NCBI GenBank assembly: GCA_948567375.1
Contig: OX419758.1
Span: 38,631,001-38,695,000, forward strand
Direction: 5' to 3'
Source: Lunularia cruciata
Lineage: Eukaryota; Streptophyta; Marchantiopsida; Lunulariales; Lunulariaceae
DNA: 64,000 nucleotides
The stretch's first letter is position 1. Each line of letters begins with the position of its first letter. Positions 12,261 to 24,500 of this stretch are shown here, one piece after another. The notes beneath the pieces are model-generated. The model had not been told where the DNA came from. It made no database searches and saw only the letters and a program-made list of their open reading frames with translations. Both the position numbers and the translations under genes were made by a program.

Positions 12261-15200
12261 GTAGGATGCTTGTTGAGTTTGAGGACTGCAAGAGAAAGAT
12301 CAAATTGATCATGCTAATGGCTAGAGGCAAAAGTAATTCTTCATGGTAGTGTAAAAATTTGTAAGACTACAAAATATAAAATAATCTAAGTGTAGGATGA
12401 TCATCTGCCTAGTAGAACAAGGAAAAAATCTTTTAGGCTAAATATATTTGAGGTTGTATATTACCAACTCATGATACTTTTTGTAAGTGGTCAATTTTGT
12501 GAGTAGTTAAAAGTCTTTGTGGTCAATAGCTAAAGGAACAACTAGAAGTAGAAGAAAAAATTAAGAGGCTGATCAAGCATTTCCACCTAATAAATTCATA
12601 ATTAAATTAGGATAAGATAGGATTATAATCATAAATTAGTAATAAGATTGGATTAGAATCCTAAACAAGTGATTAAGATAGAATGGGAATCCTCATCAAT
12701 CAATGCTTTGGATTAGTAAAGTGGATTATAGAGGAATCTGCTTGGTCATTAATGTCCCCTCAAGGAAGAAGAGAAATAATATGAAGGGATTAAGCACAAT
12801 GTAAACCAAGTTTATTTGTTCAATTGTGAAATCAAAATTTGTCAACAAAGCTTTATACTCAAAGATCTCTATGATCTTCTTTGTATGATTGTTTGTAGTC
12901 TACCTCATGGATCTTTTTCTTGATGGAGTGGTGAGGAACTTACATATGAACAAGATTGTTAGAGTGAAGAGAATCATTTACACTTGTCTAGAGTGTTGGA
13001 CCTTGAGTGTTATAAATTGCCAAGGCAAAGCGGTGAGTGGCTGATTAAGATTGGGAGCATTATAAAGTACCACAATGACAAAAAGCTAGGCAATGCAATC
13101 CATCCACCACTCCTTCAAGGGTGTGCCTTTCAGGAAGTAAGCATTTGATTCCATTGTAGTCATCAAAGTTAGAGGACCTTTGTGGTAGAACTACTTTAGA
13201 AGTAGGAATTATAATGGCACGGGCATGACACTCATGATGCTAAAAACTTTTGGTGTATTTGTGAAAGTCATGATGCTCATGAAATCTAAATTTTTCACAA
13301 AGAATAAATGCTAAGAACCATTGGTTAGTTGTGTCTTTGATGGGAAGTAAATTATGAAGCAAAATGATCTTCATGAGGAATGAACCATCACTTTCAAGAA
13401 TAATTTGGAATAAATATGTGGGGAAATTTGTTGCATTTGCTTTTCCATAGTGCGCCAAAGGGGACATTACTCTCTTTTGGGAGTGATTCTTGCCCAAGAG
13501 GTTAAACATGAAACAATAAAGAATTACCATTTATGACAATTCTCTTATCTTCTAGTCATTTCCAACTTGTATCTCTATGGGAATGATCTATTCTTACCAT
13601 TTTTGTTGGCATGAAGTCATTACATGTGGTTCTAATGGTACCTAAGGAAGCTATGATGATACAGATTTACTATTATTGGATAACTTATTAGTCATTACTA
13701 ATAATAGTTGACTAATAAAATATTGATACAAAGATAATGACACAAGAAACCTAGTTAAGGCCTTACAAAGGATGTGATATGGTCTTATTAGAACTAGAGT
13801 TTGAACCTTATAAACTCAAAAATCTTATAAAATCCAAAATTTCCAAAAACATTTATACTTAATATAATGTGATTGTCATAATTAATCAAAAAAGACGAGA
13901 CAACATTCATGCTCATTCTTATCATGCAAATTGTATAATCTTGAACTCATTATGATCTAAGATGGTGATGGTAAGTATGAGGTTAAATTTAACTTGGAAA
14001 GAAGATGGATTAATAATTATAGATTTCAATATGGGTATATTAAGACAATATAAATGTACATGTAGTAAGGAGCTCCAACATATGACAAGAGTGATAATTG
14101 TGAGAATATAATGAGATCATATTCAATTGAAAGCTAATTATTTCTAAACGTGAGTATTGAAGGAGAAAGGAAGATTATATATGAAAGCACAAATTTATCA
14201 TCAACTAAAGAAAAATGAAAAGACATGTGTATAATTATTATTTTATCCAATTTTAAACCATAACTAGATAAGCTTTTGGTTCTTATAAGGAGTATCACCA
14301 AGTAACAAGGAATGCTGGGACGCAAAGTAAACAGGAATTAAGCATAAGGAGTGTTATGGTTCCTATATCCTAAAGTAACTATCTTAGTACAAGATTACAA
14401 TATAATCTTGTATTTAGTTGTATTAAACTTAATACTTGTTGAACCATGCAAACTAGCAGCTAAAACTCCCAAGGCTTGCTTATTAGACATCTTCTCATGA
14501 ACACTTTCCTATAATAGTTGAATCACTTTTGTCAACTACGAATAAAAATTAATTAAATAAACTTATGTTCATCTTAAATAAACATAAACTTAAATAAACT
14601 TATGTGTTTATGTGGTATAGTAAATCTGAAAATTTTATTAGCATCAATTATTGCTTTGCTCCAAGTCCAAAGTTAGCTTAACTTCCTATATTATCACCTC
14701 TTAGACTAAGCAGAATTCATATGGTGCTGAAAACAAACTTCTTAAACAAACTTCTTAATTTCACATTATGGAGATTAAAGTCATTAGACCTTAGAAAGAA
14801 ATACATATTTTTTATATTCGTCATATAATATTCTATCTTGCAATGTACTTTCACCGAATATATCACATTGGTTTTGATTTATGAGTATTAATTTATGCTC
14901 TTCAAATAGGGAAATGAACCGTTTGAAGAGAGTATTCAATTCACAAGGTAAAACAATCGGTATTTGAGCTTGATTTTATACTAAAATGGTTTGATATACA
15001 AGGTGAATATCCATTCACTTTTGAAAAATAATTAATATTTCAACTTTATAGACGTATAATTCTCCTACTACATATTCAAAGCTACTGGATAAAGTTAGCA
15101 ATTTGCATTGTTAAATTTGAAGTTGCAACATATACTAGACAAGAAAGTGTAATGATTGAAATTTTACAAGATTGATTGTTGCGAATAATTTATACTTTCC

Positions 15201-15271
15201 ATAGCGAATCCTTCGTTGGTTTTTTAACCACGATTTATCTTTTTACGAAAAATAACAGTTCGACTGTTAAC

Positions 15272-15318
15272 GAACATATGCTCCTGTCAGCCATTAGAGC
15301 TGACAGGAGCATATGTTC
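15272..15318. repeat. Perfect 20-bp palindrome with 7-nt loop
   Basis: The left arm 15272-15291 (starting GAACATATGC) and the right arm 15299-15318 are exact reverse complements around the loop CATTAGA. A second, shorter near-palindrome (GTTCG...CGAAC) lies immediately to the left at about 15258-15275. It may be the end of a small foldback element or a cruciform-forming site about 260 bp before the start codon. Confidence 0.9.
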
Positions 15319-15417
15319 TTGTGCCAAAACCTCCCGGATACTAGGGTTTGCTCCTGTAATACAGTGACGAGGGTTTAAGGCTTCAGAGTGCTGGAACAGC
15401 TGCTGTGACTAATACTC

Positions 15418-15427
15418 TTAGGGTTTA
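15418..15427. promoter_or_regulatory. Telo-box (TTAGGGTTTA)
   Basis: The motif is the reverse complement of the plant telo-box AAACCCTAA. Telo-boxes are known to be enriched in promoters of plant ribosomal-protein and ribosome-biogenesis genes, which fits the RBM28-like nucleolar gene that starts 153 bp downstream. That it works here is inference. Confidence 0.6.
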
Positions 15428-15579
15428 GCGAATACGGAGGTAGAGCAGGAGGCAGGGCTAGGCCAGGCAAGGAAAGGAAAGGAAAGGAAAGAAAGAAAAG
15501 AAAGAGAAGAGAAGAGAAGATCATTGTCACCAATTTTGTAAAAGTCGAAAATTCACGAAGACGTTCATAGAAGAATTCG

Positions 15580-18500
15580 ATGGGAAGGGAGAGGTTTAAA
15601 GAGAAGAGTACAAGTGTTAAAGAGGTGCAGGCACAGGGTCCAGCTTCTGTTGAGGATGTCGACCCGCACACAGTTTTCGTTCGGAGTCTTCCCTTTACTC
15701 TTACTGATTCCCAGGTACTTTCGGTTTATATACGGCTGGATCCCGTTGAGCAGGAACACATGGGAGTATGTTAAAAACGGAGGAAATTAGAGGACGGGGA
15801 ATTGTGGCTGTCTTTGGCATTATCCAGGGAATTTTCAATTTAGTGTTGATTCTATCTGGCCGTTTTGCAGCTCGAGGATATATTCAGTGAAGTTGGGCCT
15901 GTGAGGCATTGTTTCACAATCAAAGAGAAAGGTACGATTTGAAATGTTTCCTGTGCTCCATTGTGAAATTCGCTTGTAGCCTGAGTGCTAGAATGTGTAC
16001 AGAGTGCACAATGTTTATGCTCAAGCATTGTATTGTAGCCATCTCAAATTCTTCTTCCAGTAATTGCATTGCCGTCCATAGGCTCTCAAAGTTCTCCATA
16101 GAGTGTAGTAGATTCTCCTCTGAATTGTTTGTACCCAGAACTCTCTTTGGTGGAGAAACCCCGGGGACAGAGTTATCTCCTGTATTGAATTTTCTCTGTT
16201 TGGCAGGGTCTAATCAACATCGAGGATTTGGCTTTGTTCAATTGTAAGTTCAAGGTTATTTAAATTTTTTTAATGTAATCACCAACCAGCTGCCGTTTAA
16301 AATCGGTCACATGTTCATTCGGGCCCTTGTAAGCCACAGACACGTTAATTGACATAGGCTGGTAGGTGCGTTACGTTTTCTTTTACCAATTTTATAGGTT
16401 CCGGCACGTTTATTTCGATTCCCACCTAGTAGGTTGTGTCCACATGCCTGACTTATTATTGGCAACAGTTCAATGTCATCGAACTTGCCCCTCTTACCTA
16501 CCATACTGATTAATATACTGGTTATCATATCTCCCAAAGTGCCGTTACTGAGGACGCTCATCGCGCTGTCAAAGAGAAGAATGGGGCTTCGTTGCAAGGG
16601 CGTAAGATTAAGGTTGAAATAGCCAAAAGACGAGCTCCACTTGATCAACGCCGGCCACCAAAACCTGATCCACCGAATCCTGATTCAACATCCACTGATC
16701 AACAGCAATCTCCAGATGCCACAAAGGTGCCCGAGCCGAAAAAGAGGAAGTCCTCCGAGGTTGTAAGTGGGTTAACTGTGGACACAAGCATAAGTGAAGA
16801 GAGACATTCCAAGAAGGTTAAAGCTGGTACGTCGCGTGGGGAACTATTGCAGATTCGCGACATTGCCCTGGAAGTAGTGGAACTCTTAGCGTAACTTATT
16901 TCTATGTGCTTCTTGATCGTCGTTATTCTGTTAGACACGCACGTTCTTCTAGCTAGCAGACATCAAACCCAATATTGTTATCATGGTCATAATGTTCTCA
17001 TTGTTGAGGTAAGCACACGTTTGCCGACCGTAAGCTGATGTCACCCGGTTGTTCGGTTGCCAGACAGTAGAGCTGATCACCAAGGAGTAGACGAGCAGGA
17101 GAAAGAGCGTGGGATTATATCTGTCCCAGGGAAGGTCAAAGAAAAGAAGGAAAGCAAGAAAGAAAAACTCGGTAATGCTCCAGTCGAAAGTGACTTCCTT
17201 CATGGCCATGGTCGTCGTGTAGCTAGTGGACGTTGAAAATATATTGTAGGGGAGAACTTGCTTTCTGAGATACGCTGAACAATGTAGATGCTTGGTTGTC
17301 AGATAGTAAAGATGAGGATGATGGCAAAGATGACCCGGAGAAGGGACAGGGAGTGATCCTTACACCAGGAAAGCTGAAAGAGAAGAAGGAGAGCAAGAAA
17401 AAATCTGGTACGGGAGGAGCATTCTGATATACTGTCGTCTTTGGCGATTTATATCCTTTCAGCTGACGGACGTTGAATTGGGCTGCTCTCATTCGTGACA
17501 AACGTAGTGAAGGGAGCTGTGAAATGTGTAATGTCCGGGTTGCCAGGTCAGGATGAACGCAAGGATGACCAGGAGAAAGAACACGAAGGAGTACCTGCCG
17601 TAAGGAAGCAGAAAGAGACGAATGAAAGGAAGAAGAAAAATGCTGGTAGGGAATCAGCGAACTTCACGTAATTCATGTCAAAGTTTCAGGCCCTACATCC
17701 TTATTTATGAATAGTTAAGATTGCCTTCATCTTGCGTGCATGGTTACATCCACTCCATGCCGAGTTGGTGTGATGCTTCCGGAGTTTGTATCCTTGTCAG
17801 GTAGTTACATTCTGGAGCTCGTTGATAAACTACCTGGGTCTGTGTCAAAGTCTTACTGGAAATTGTGGGACAGATGGTAAATCTCAAACTGAAGCAAAGG
17901 ATGGTGAGATAAAGGAGCCGAAAGAACCACGTGCTTCTGAGAAACAAAGGTAGGTGGAATACTCTTCACAACGTTTCTGCTACATGCTTTGGTGCGCCAT
18001 TGTGAGCCAGATATTTATTCATACTCTTTAAATTGACAGGATTCGGTTTAGAACATTACGTGGATGACACGAATCCACGGCACCTTTTGAAAATGGCTGT
18101 AGGGAAATGATTTGGGTTGCGTAGTTGAATACAACATTTTAAGCCCGTAAGAAATGGTCGAAGAGGATTCATTCTATCCGAATCTAACGCACTTGTTAAA
18201 CAATCACTTTGGGTACAATACAGGCCTGCTCGAACCGTGGTCATCGGTGGTTTACTGAATACTGAAATGTTCGAAGCAATTATTTCTGTTGCAAAAAGTA
18301 TTGGCCCAGTAGAAAGCATTCAAAGGACGTTTTCACAACAAGAGTTGAATGAACGAGGTATGTTGATATTATGTAGTCTGGTAATCAGTGCTGGGATTTA
18401 CAGTGTTTGACTTGAACATCTTACCTTGCACATCTGATTTCGCGATGATTCTTGAGCGTCACGAAGGGTCTTGACTTGGTTTTGTGTACCCTCCAGTGTA

Positions 18501-21500
18501 AACTCAGTGAAATACAGTACACGTCCTGCTTTCTTGAACGTATTGATCACCATTTTACCTGAGGATTGGTGGATTGTTCCCTCTCTGTAGGCTAAAGTAC
18601 GTCATTTGCAATTCAGGGCTGGCAAAAGATGGCTGTAAGCCTCGAGCCGGAGCGATAGTCTTTCTTTCAGTCAAAGCAGCAATGCAAGCCGTGGCAGCAC
18701 TTCACCAAAAGTCAATAGGAGGTGGAGTTGTTTGGGCTCGTCAACTTGGTGGGGAGGTGACCTTTTTCTTAATGCCAACTCAAATCGATGTTTCTGATAC
18801 TTGTCACCTGTGAAACAATCTAGTATCAATGAGATGTGAAGTAGACATATCTTTCGGGTTAGTTGTAATTGAATTATATCCCTGCTGAATGGAATTAATA
18901 TCACTGAGAAACTCTGTGTTTGTTGGCCATGATTGGGAATTTACTTCGATCCTATGGTAAGAAAGTCTTCACCACGGATGGTACACTGATATCGTTTAAG
19001 GTAGTCCCTTAAAGAGACTTCCTGGTTGTAGATGCCATTTTGTGAGGTTGAACGAGTCCTGGGTATAAAGACAACATCTCTGTTTGTATTGACAGGGATC
19101 AAAATTGAAGAAGTTGCGGTTGATTGTTCGTAATCTGCCTTTTCTGGTGCGCTCAAGTTCTTCCTGGTTGTCAAGTTGAGCTTAATGCTACAGTCGTTAC
19201 ACCTACTTCGGTTTGATCATGAACTGCGGACTTCATGTACTCTTCTAGAAATCACACTGTTCCATATCGCTGTATAAAGCTGTTGTGTTTGTGAAACGAC
19301 TGCTTGAGCAGAGACGAAGGGCTGTTTGTATTGAGATGTTTGTTTTTGCACAGATTACGGAACCGCAGCTGAGGGAACTATTTTCACCTGCAGGGTTCTT
19401 ATGGGAGGTGACAATTCCACGTAAGCCTGATGGCATGTAAGTTCTCAATATCGAGTTTGCAGTTTACTGTAGAGAGTAAGTGAATACGAGCTTGGTAGAC
19501 GAGCATGTAACCCAGTTAGGTTCAACGCAAGACCAGCTTTCTGATATTTCAGAACGAAACGTGATGTAAATCAGATGCCCGGAAGTTGCAAGGATGTGAT
19601 TATAACACTTGCTTTGGATAAGAACATTCTTCCAGGTCCAGAGGCTTTGCCTTTGTCGGTTTTACCAACAAAGCGGATGCAGAGAAGGTATTCACTCCGT
19701 GCGTTTCGGCATAGTTTCTCTCCTCTTTCTGTTATGCCTTTACCTTTGTAGATCTTGGCAGTCACAATGTAGTGCAGTGCTCACAGTTGGTGAATGTGGG
19801 ATGCGCTCGTTGCTAAGTTGTTACCCATTGTCTCTAGGCCATCAAAGACGTGAATGGGAAGAGCATTGGGAAAAGACCAGTTGCAGTGGATTGGGCTGTT
19901 GGAAAGAAGGATTATGATGTGGCTGTTTCCGCAGCAAAGACTGCAGGTTTGCTACTCGGCATTGTTTTCTGCTTGTCGCTGAAGTTTTCTTTGTATATTT
20001 CGTCCTTAATTGTAGATACAGCCGCATTTGATGCTTCTGTTCTCATTGGAAACTGTGACTAAAGTTTATCCTGGTGAAGGCCCCGCAGCTGTCAATCTGG
20101 ACATAGACGATGGTGACACTACTGCAAGTGACTCTGAAGAAGAATTGGAGGAAGATCTGAAGGAAGATCTGGAGGATGATTCGGCGGTAGTGAAAAGGGC
20201 GGAACCTACTCTGGGAAGGAATGAGGAAGCTGACAAGTCCAAAAATAGTAAGCTTGATAGAACTCGAGAGGGCTCTATGAAAGGGGAGGCAGAACAGACC
20301 AAAATAGTCGCTCTAGATGAAGAGGACGACAGGCAGTTCTCAGCTGTGGGCAAGAAGGGAAAGAAGAAGAAACACGCCAGAGAAGAGGTGATTGCTGAGG
20401 AAGAAGGCGGAGAACAGTTTTCAATTGTGGAAAAAGTGAATCTCGCTCCCAAGATCGGTGGAGAAGTCGGAAGCACGAAAAAGAGTTCCATGGAGGACAT
20501 GGATAGGAGCGAAGAGATAGGTCTCATGGAAAAAGTTCTAAACAAAATTATTTCGTCAAACCAGAAATTAATAGTAGATGATGCAAACATCCTCGATGAG
20601 GATGATGATAGGCAGAGACCGACCTTGAATAAAGCAGAAAGTACACACAAGATAGTTTCAAATTCTGCGGAGACAAGTGAGAAGCTGAATCCAGCCAAGA
20701 AGGCTGCAGAGCCTGTTCAAGCTGAGAGCAAAGCGGATGGAACTTCAATGGGGAGGACACTGTTTATCAGGAATCTTCCTCCAGATGCAAAAGTTCCTGA
20801 GTTGCGGAAGCTGTTTTCAGACTTTGGGGTTGTCAAGTCACTCAGAATGGTACTTCACCCAGTCACCTTGTAAGACTCTCAAGACCAAATTCGAACCATA
20901 ACTGTCTTTTGACCACAGACGGTGGAACAGAAATTTCTGCCGATAAGAGAGGATTCATATCAAATTCTCGAATAGAAGTATGAGGACAATCTTGAAATGT
21001 GTAGTATCTTGTAAACCAAGTGCAGGTGTTTTATATCTACCAACTGATGAGTTTTTATTTGTCTCGTTTTGCAGGAGGCCGAAAGGTACAGCATTTTTGG
21101 AGTATGCATCAAAAGAAGCTGCAGATACAGCTATTGCAGCGGCTTCAACAAACGGGGAAGATAAGAACGGATTGATGGTAAAAGGGCGTGTGATAAACGT
21201 GGACTTGGCTGTGGACCGAGATGCTGCCAGGAACATAGCAAAAGACACCTCAAAGAAGAAGGATGATCAAGATCGTCGAAATTTAGGTCTTGCAAAGGTG
21301 TGGGAGCACCCTTTCTGGGACCTTTATGTTGAGTCATAGCTTTAGCCACGCCTTTCTTTCCACCTCCGATGATTACATTGATCTTTATTATACATTCTTC
21401 TTGTCATTATCTTTGTTCTTATAACCCTGTCTAGCTTCTGTTCGCATCATCTTCAACCATAGTTTGTTGACTGTTATACTCCTCTCAAATAGTAGTCATA

Positions 21501-24500
21501 TCACAGTACCTGCATAAACTTCCACGAATTTTCCTTAATTTTGCCGGTCACATTTAACTGTGTCCATATGAGGGATTTACTTTTTCTTATACCTAGATCA
21601 CAAAGTCATCTCTTGTCTAGTAGTCTTACGTGGGTATGGAACCATGTATCAATGAACGGGTATTAAATACATTACTCAATGTGTCCACAGGAGGGATTTA
21701 TACAGGAGGGTACGCCAGCGGCTGAAGGGGTCTCTAAGAAAGATTTGCAAAAGAGACAAATGTAGGTCTTTCTCTCTCAAGCTTAGCGTTTAAATAGGTT
21801 TGTGAAAATCGCTTTCGCTTTGAATGTCGTACTTACTCTATGCAAATGCACTTTGTGCTTTCTAAAGAAACTAGTACACAGCCACAATAGTGCCCTGGAT
21901 TCACTTACTTTGCGCCTGTTTTCTAAAGGTTGGAGCATGAAAAGTCAACAAAACTGAGGAGTCCTAACTTCCATGTTTCCAAGACGCGGTTGTCCGTTCA
22001 CAATGTTCCGAAGGGAGTCACCGAAAAAGCGTTGAAGAAACTCTTCATCGAAGCCGTAAAATCCCGTGCCTCTAAACAGCAGCCTGTAATCAAACAGGTA
22101 TGGTTTTACTGAGAAAAAGAATTCATGTGATTGTACTGCCGTGGCACTCATGAGCATTACACAAACTCGAGACGAGGGGTACTGGGAATTATATCCACGG
22201 CACTGATGAAGTCGTTTGTGCTATCGTGCAGACTTATTGTGAATATCTGACTACTTCCTTTCTGCGTGTTTTGTCTCGACGGGTTCGTGCTGGACATAGA
22301 GCATGCAATGCTTAATCCCAGTCCTGATACACTAGCTCTTGGGGTTTCAAGATGTTTTCTATTGGAAAAGTTATGTCGTTACTGTCCTCACCACTAGCAC
22401 TATGATGACGCAAGCCTTGGGACTTATGAGCAAAAGAACAGAAACTCGGGACGGCAGATACTGGCAGTGCATCCAGCTATCTTGGCACGCCGCAGGGCAC
22501 TGAAGAAGTCATGGGTGCATCGTGCAGACTCACTATGAGAAGACTGCGTCTTCCTTATTGCTGTGTAGTGCTGACGGACTAATGCCTACATAGAGCATGC
22601 AGGGGTAATCCCAGTCTTCATACACTCGCTCCGGGGGGTTTAATAATATTTGAGACTCAGGTTCCATGACCTATGTACTTACATCTTCACTGTCACAATG
22701 TCATGCTTCGCTCTCAAGGCTACTTGCTCGCACTCACAAAGTACTGACATGCTTCTACCTCAAGGTTCCACTTACTCGCACTCATATTGTACTGCAGGTG
22801 TCTATGCATCACAAACCTCATGCTAACCCTTGTACGCAGGACTTCCGCATGCTTCCCTCGCTATGTATTTGATGGTTATGACGAACTTTACTGGGTTACC
22901 ATCGTATGTCAGAGTCAGTCTTGTCAGACGTGTGTATGGAACCGGGTTGTTTACAACGGGTATTTCATTATGCAGTATGAGGACGCAAGACGCTCCCTCA
23001 TTTTGCTCATATTGCTCAAGACTATCTCGCTGCCTCATGTTCTCTCGGATATTTCCTCCAAGAGCAAACTGGGGATTATAAAATCGGAGCTCGAAAGATA
23101 CAGGAGAGTATGTCATTCTAAAAAGTTGTACCTTGCTGCATGTAGGGATCTTGTAGATAGCTTTGTCTCTGAAACTACCCTCTTCACCTCATCCGCAGAA
23201 AGTTTTAGCTCTGTTCTCCAAAAAGAAAAAGGTATCCACGGTTATCCAGGTCTTAATGTCTACAGAGATTTGAGAAACTCTACTCTCTCAACCAGGCGGA
23301 GAAACTTCTGTCCGAGCCCACCAGTAGTTACACCAACAGCCTCGAGACTCTCACTACTTGTATAATACGAAGTTTCTTTGTGTACATAAAGTTTCTGTAT
23401 TTTATATGCGGATACCTGCGGTTTACCTGCATGGTACCCACTCGGTTTTACAGCCCCTCTCCCTAATATCACCTCCCGCAGACAATATCCCTCGTTCTCT
23501 CACACTCATCTAATGCTATTTCTCGCGTATTCCTATTCTTCACGATCTTTTTCCTCTGCAAGTATCTCTCGCTCATGATGCTATTTCTCATTGGCATCTT
23601 GCAATTCTGCTCTGTTTGGTTCTCTACTAATGAATGTTTTCTTTCAGGTATTGCAAATGTGCGTCTCGAATCCCTTCCTTGCTCGTACTTCCTCCTATGC
23701 ATCCTTTGCTTGTGCATGGTTTCTAGTCTGCAATGCTCATTTTCCTCAAATTTCTTCCATATTACCTCCAGGGAACCATTTATTCTTTAGGCTCTACAGA
23801 TGCCCTACATGGCCTTGCTGGTTTGTGCAGAAGTTCCAGCTTTCCTTACCTCTCACTGATCGCATTTTGAGCTGCACTTTTGGAAGCAACCGAGTTTGCC
23901 CTAGCACGCATGAGCTTTTGAACAAGAAACTCGGTACGAGGGGTACTAGCATTCGCCCAGCTACTTCGGCATTGTGTCAAGCACTGATGGAGTCTTTAGT
24001 GATTTCGTGAAGGCTTACTATGACCGCCTGTCTGCTTCCTCAAGTGTTTAGCGCCTTAAGACTCATGCGTTTAGGACTAATGCATTCATAGAGCATGCCG
24101 CAATATACTCTATCCAGTCCTCTCATCTTTCGCTTCTGGCTCGTCATGTCGATTTCATTTCTCTTCTTGCACTTTTGTTATGTTTCCGCTGTGTAATTGG
24201 AGGTCTTTGGTATGTAGGTTTAACTCTCGATTTGTTTCCATGTTAGGTTTATTTCTGCTATCGTAAGATCAGAGGATTGACATATTGCTTACTTCACATA
24301 TCTTGCATCTCCTTTGCATTGAATGAGTTCTGGATCCCCTGTTCCTCAAACCGCTTCTGTCCTCATTTCTCTATATCCAGTCCTCTCACGCTTCACTTCA
24401 ACACAGCGAAGACAATATCCTCTCCTCTCCTCTCCCACTTCGCTCCACTCCACCCATCTTCAACTAGAGCTGTGTCTGTTACTGCTTGCTCGATGTTCTC

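Larger units (their letters stand above)
1531..15150. other. AT-rich transposon graveyard
   Basis: About 13.6 kb of AT-rich DNA without an intact gene. Open frames are short and interrupted. It holds local tandem duplications, a degraded tandem array (about 3170-4330), a PIF/Harbinger transposase relic (6013-6516) and a gypsy end (11350-12260), listed separately. The stretches 4450-5990, 6520-10780 and 12270-15150 show no protein I can name. Promoter-like TATATA motifs at about 9793 and 10306 are followed by leader-like sequence and may come from unidentified LTRs. Confidence 0.7.
15151..15579 (+). promoter_or_regulatory. Upstream region and leader of the RBM28-like gene
   Basis: Composition switches here from AT-rich transposon DNA to a balanced gene island. 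The region holds a 20-bp perfect inverted repeat (15272-15318), AGGGTTT motifs at about 15344 and 15370, a complete telo-box (15418-15427), and a purine-rich tract (about 15469-15520) that is probably 5' leader. No clear TATA box stands at a defined distance from the start codon. Confidence 0.55.

Noticed and set aside
20066-20698. 210-codon minus-strand frame opposite the acidic linker exon
   Set aside because: It is the antisense of Glu/Asp/Lys-rich coding sequence (giving Ser/Phe/Leu runs), and the sense strand is clearly the RBM28-like exon 15.
22787-23365. 192-codon open frame inside the RBM28-like intron, and overlapping frames on both strands
   Set aside because: It lies across dispersed repeats, has no recognisable domain, and the flanking exons splice perfectly around it.
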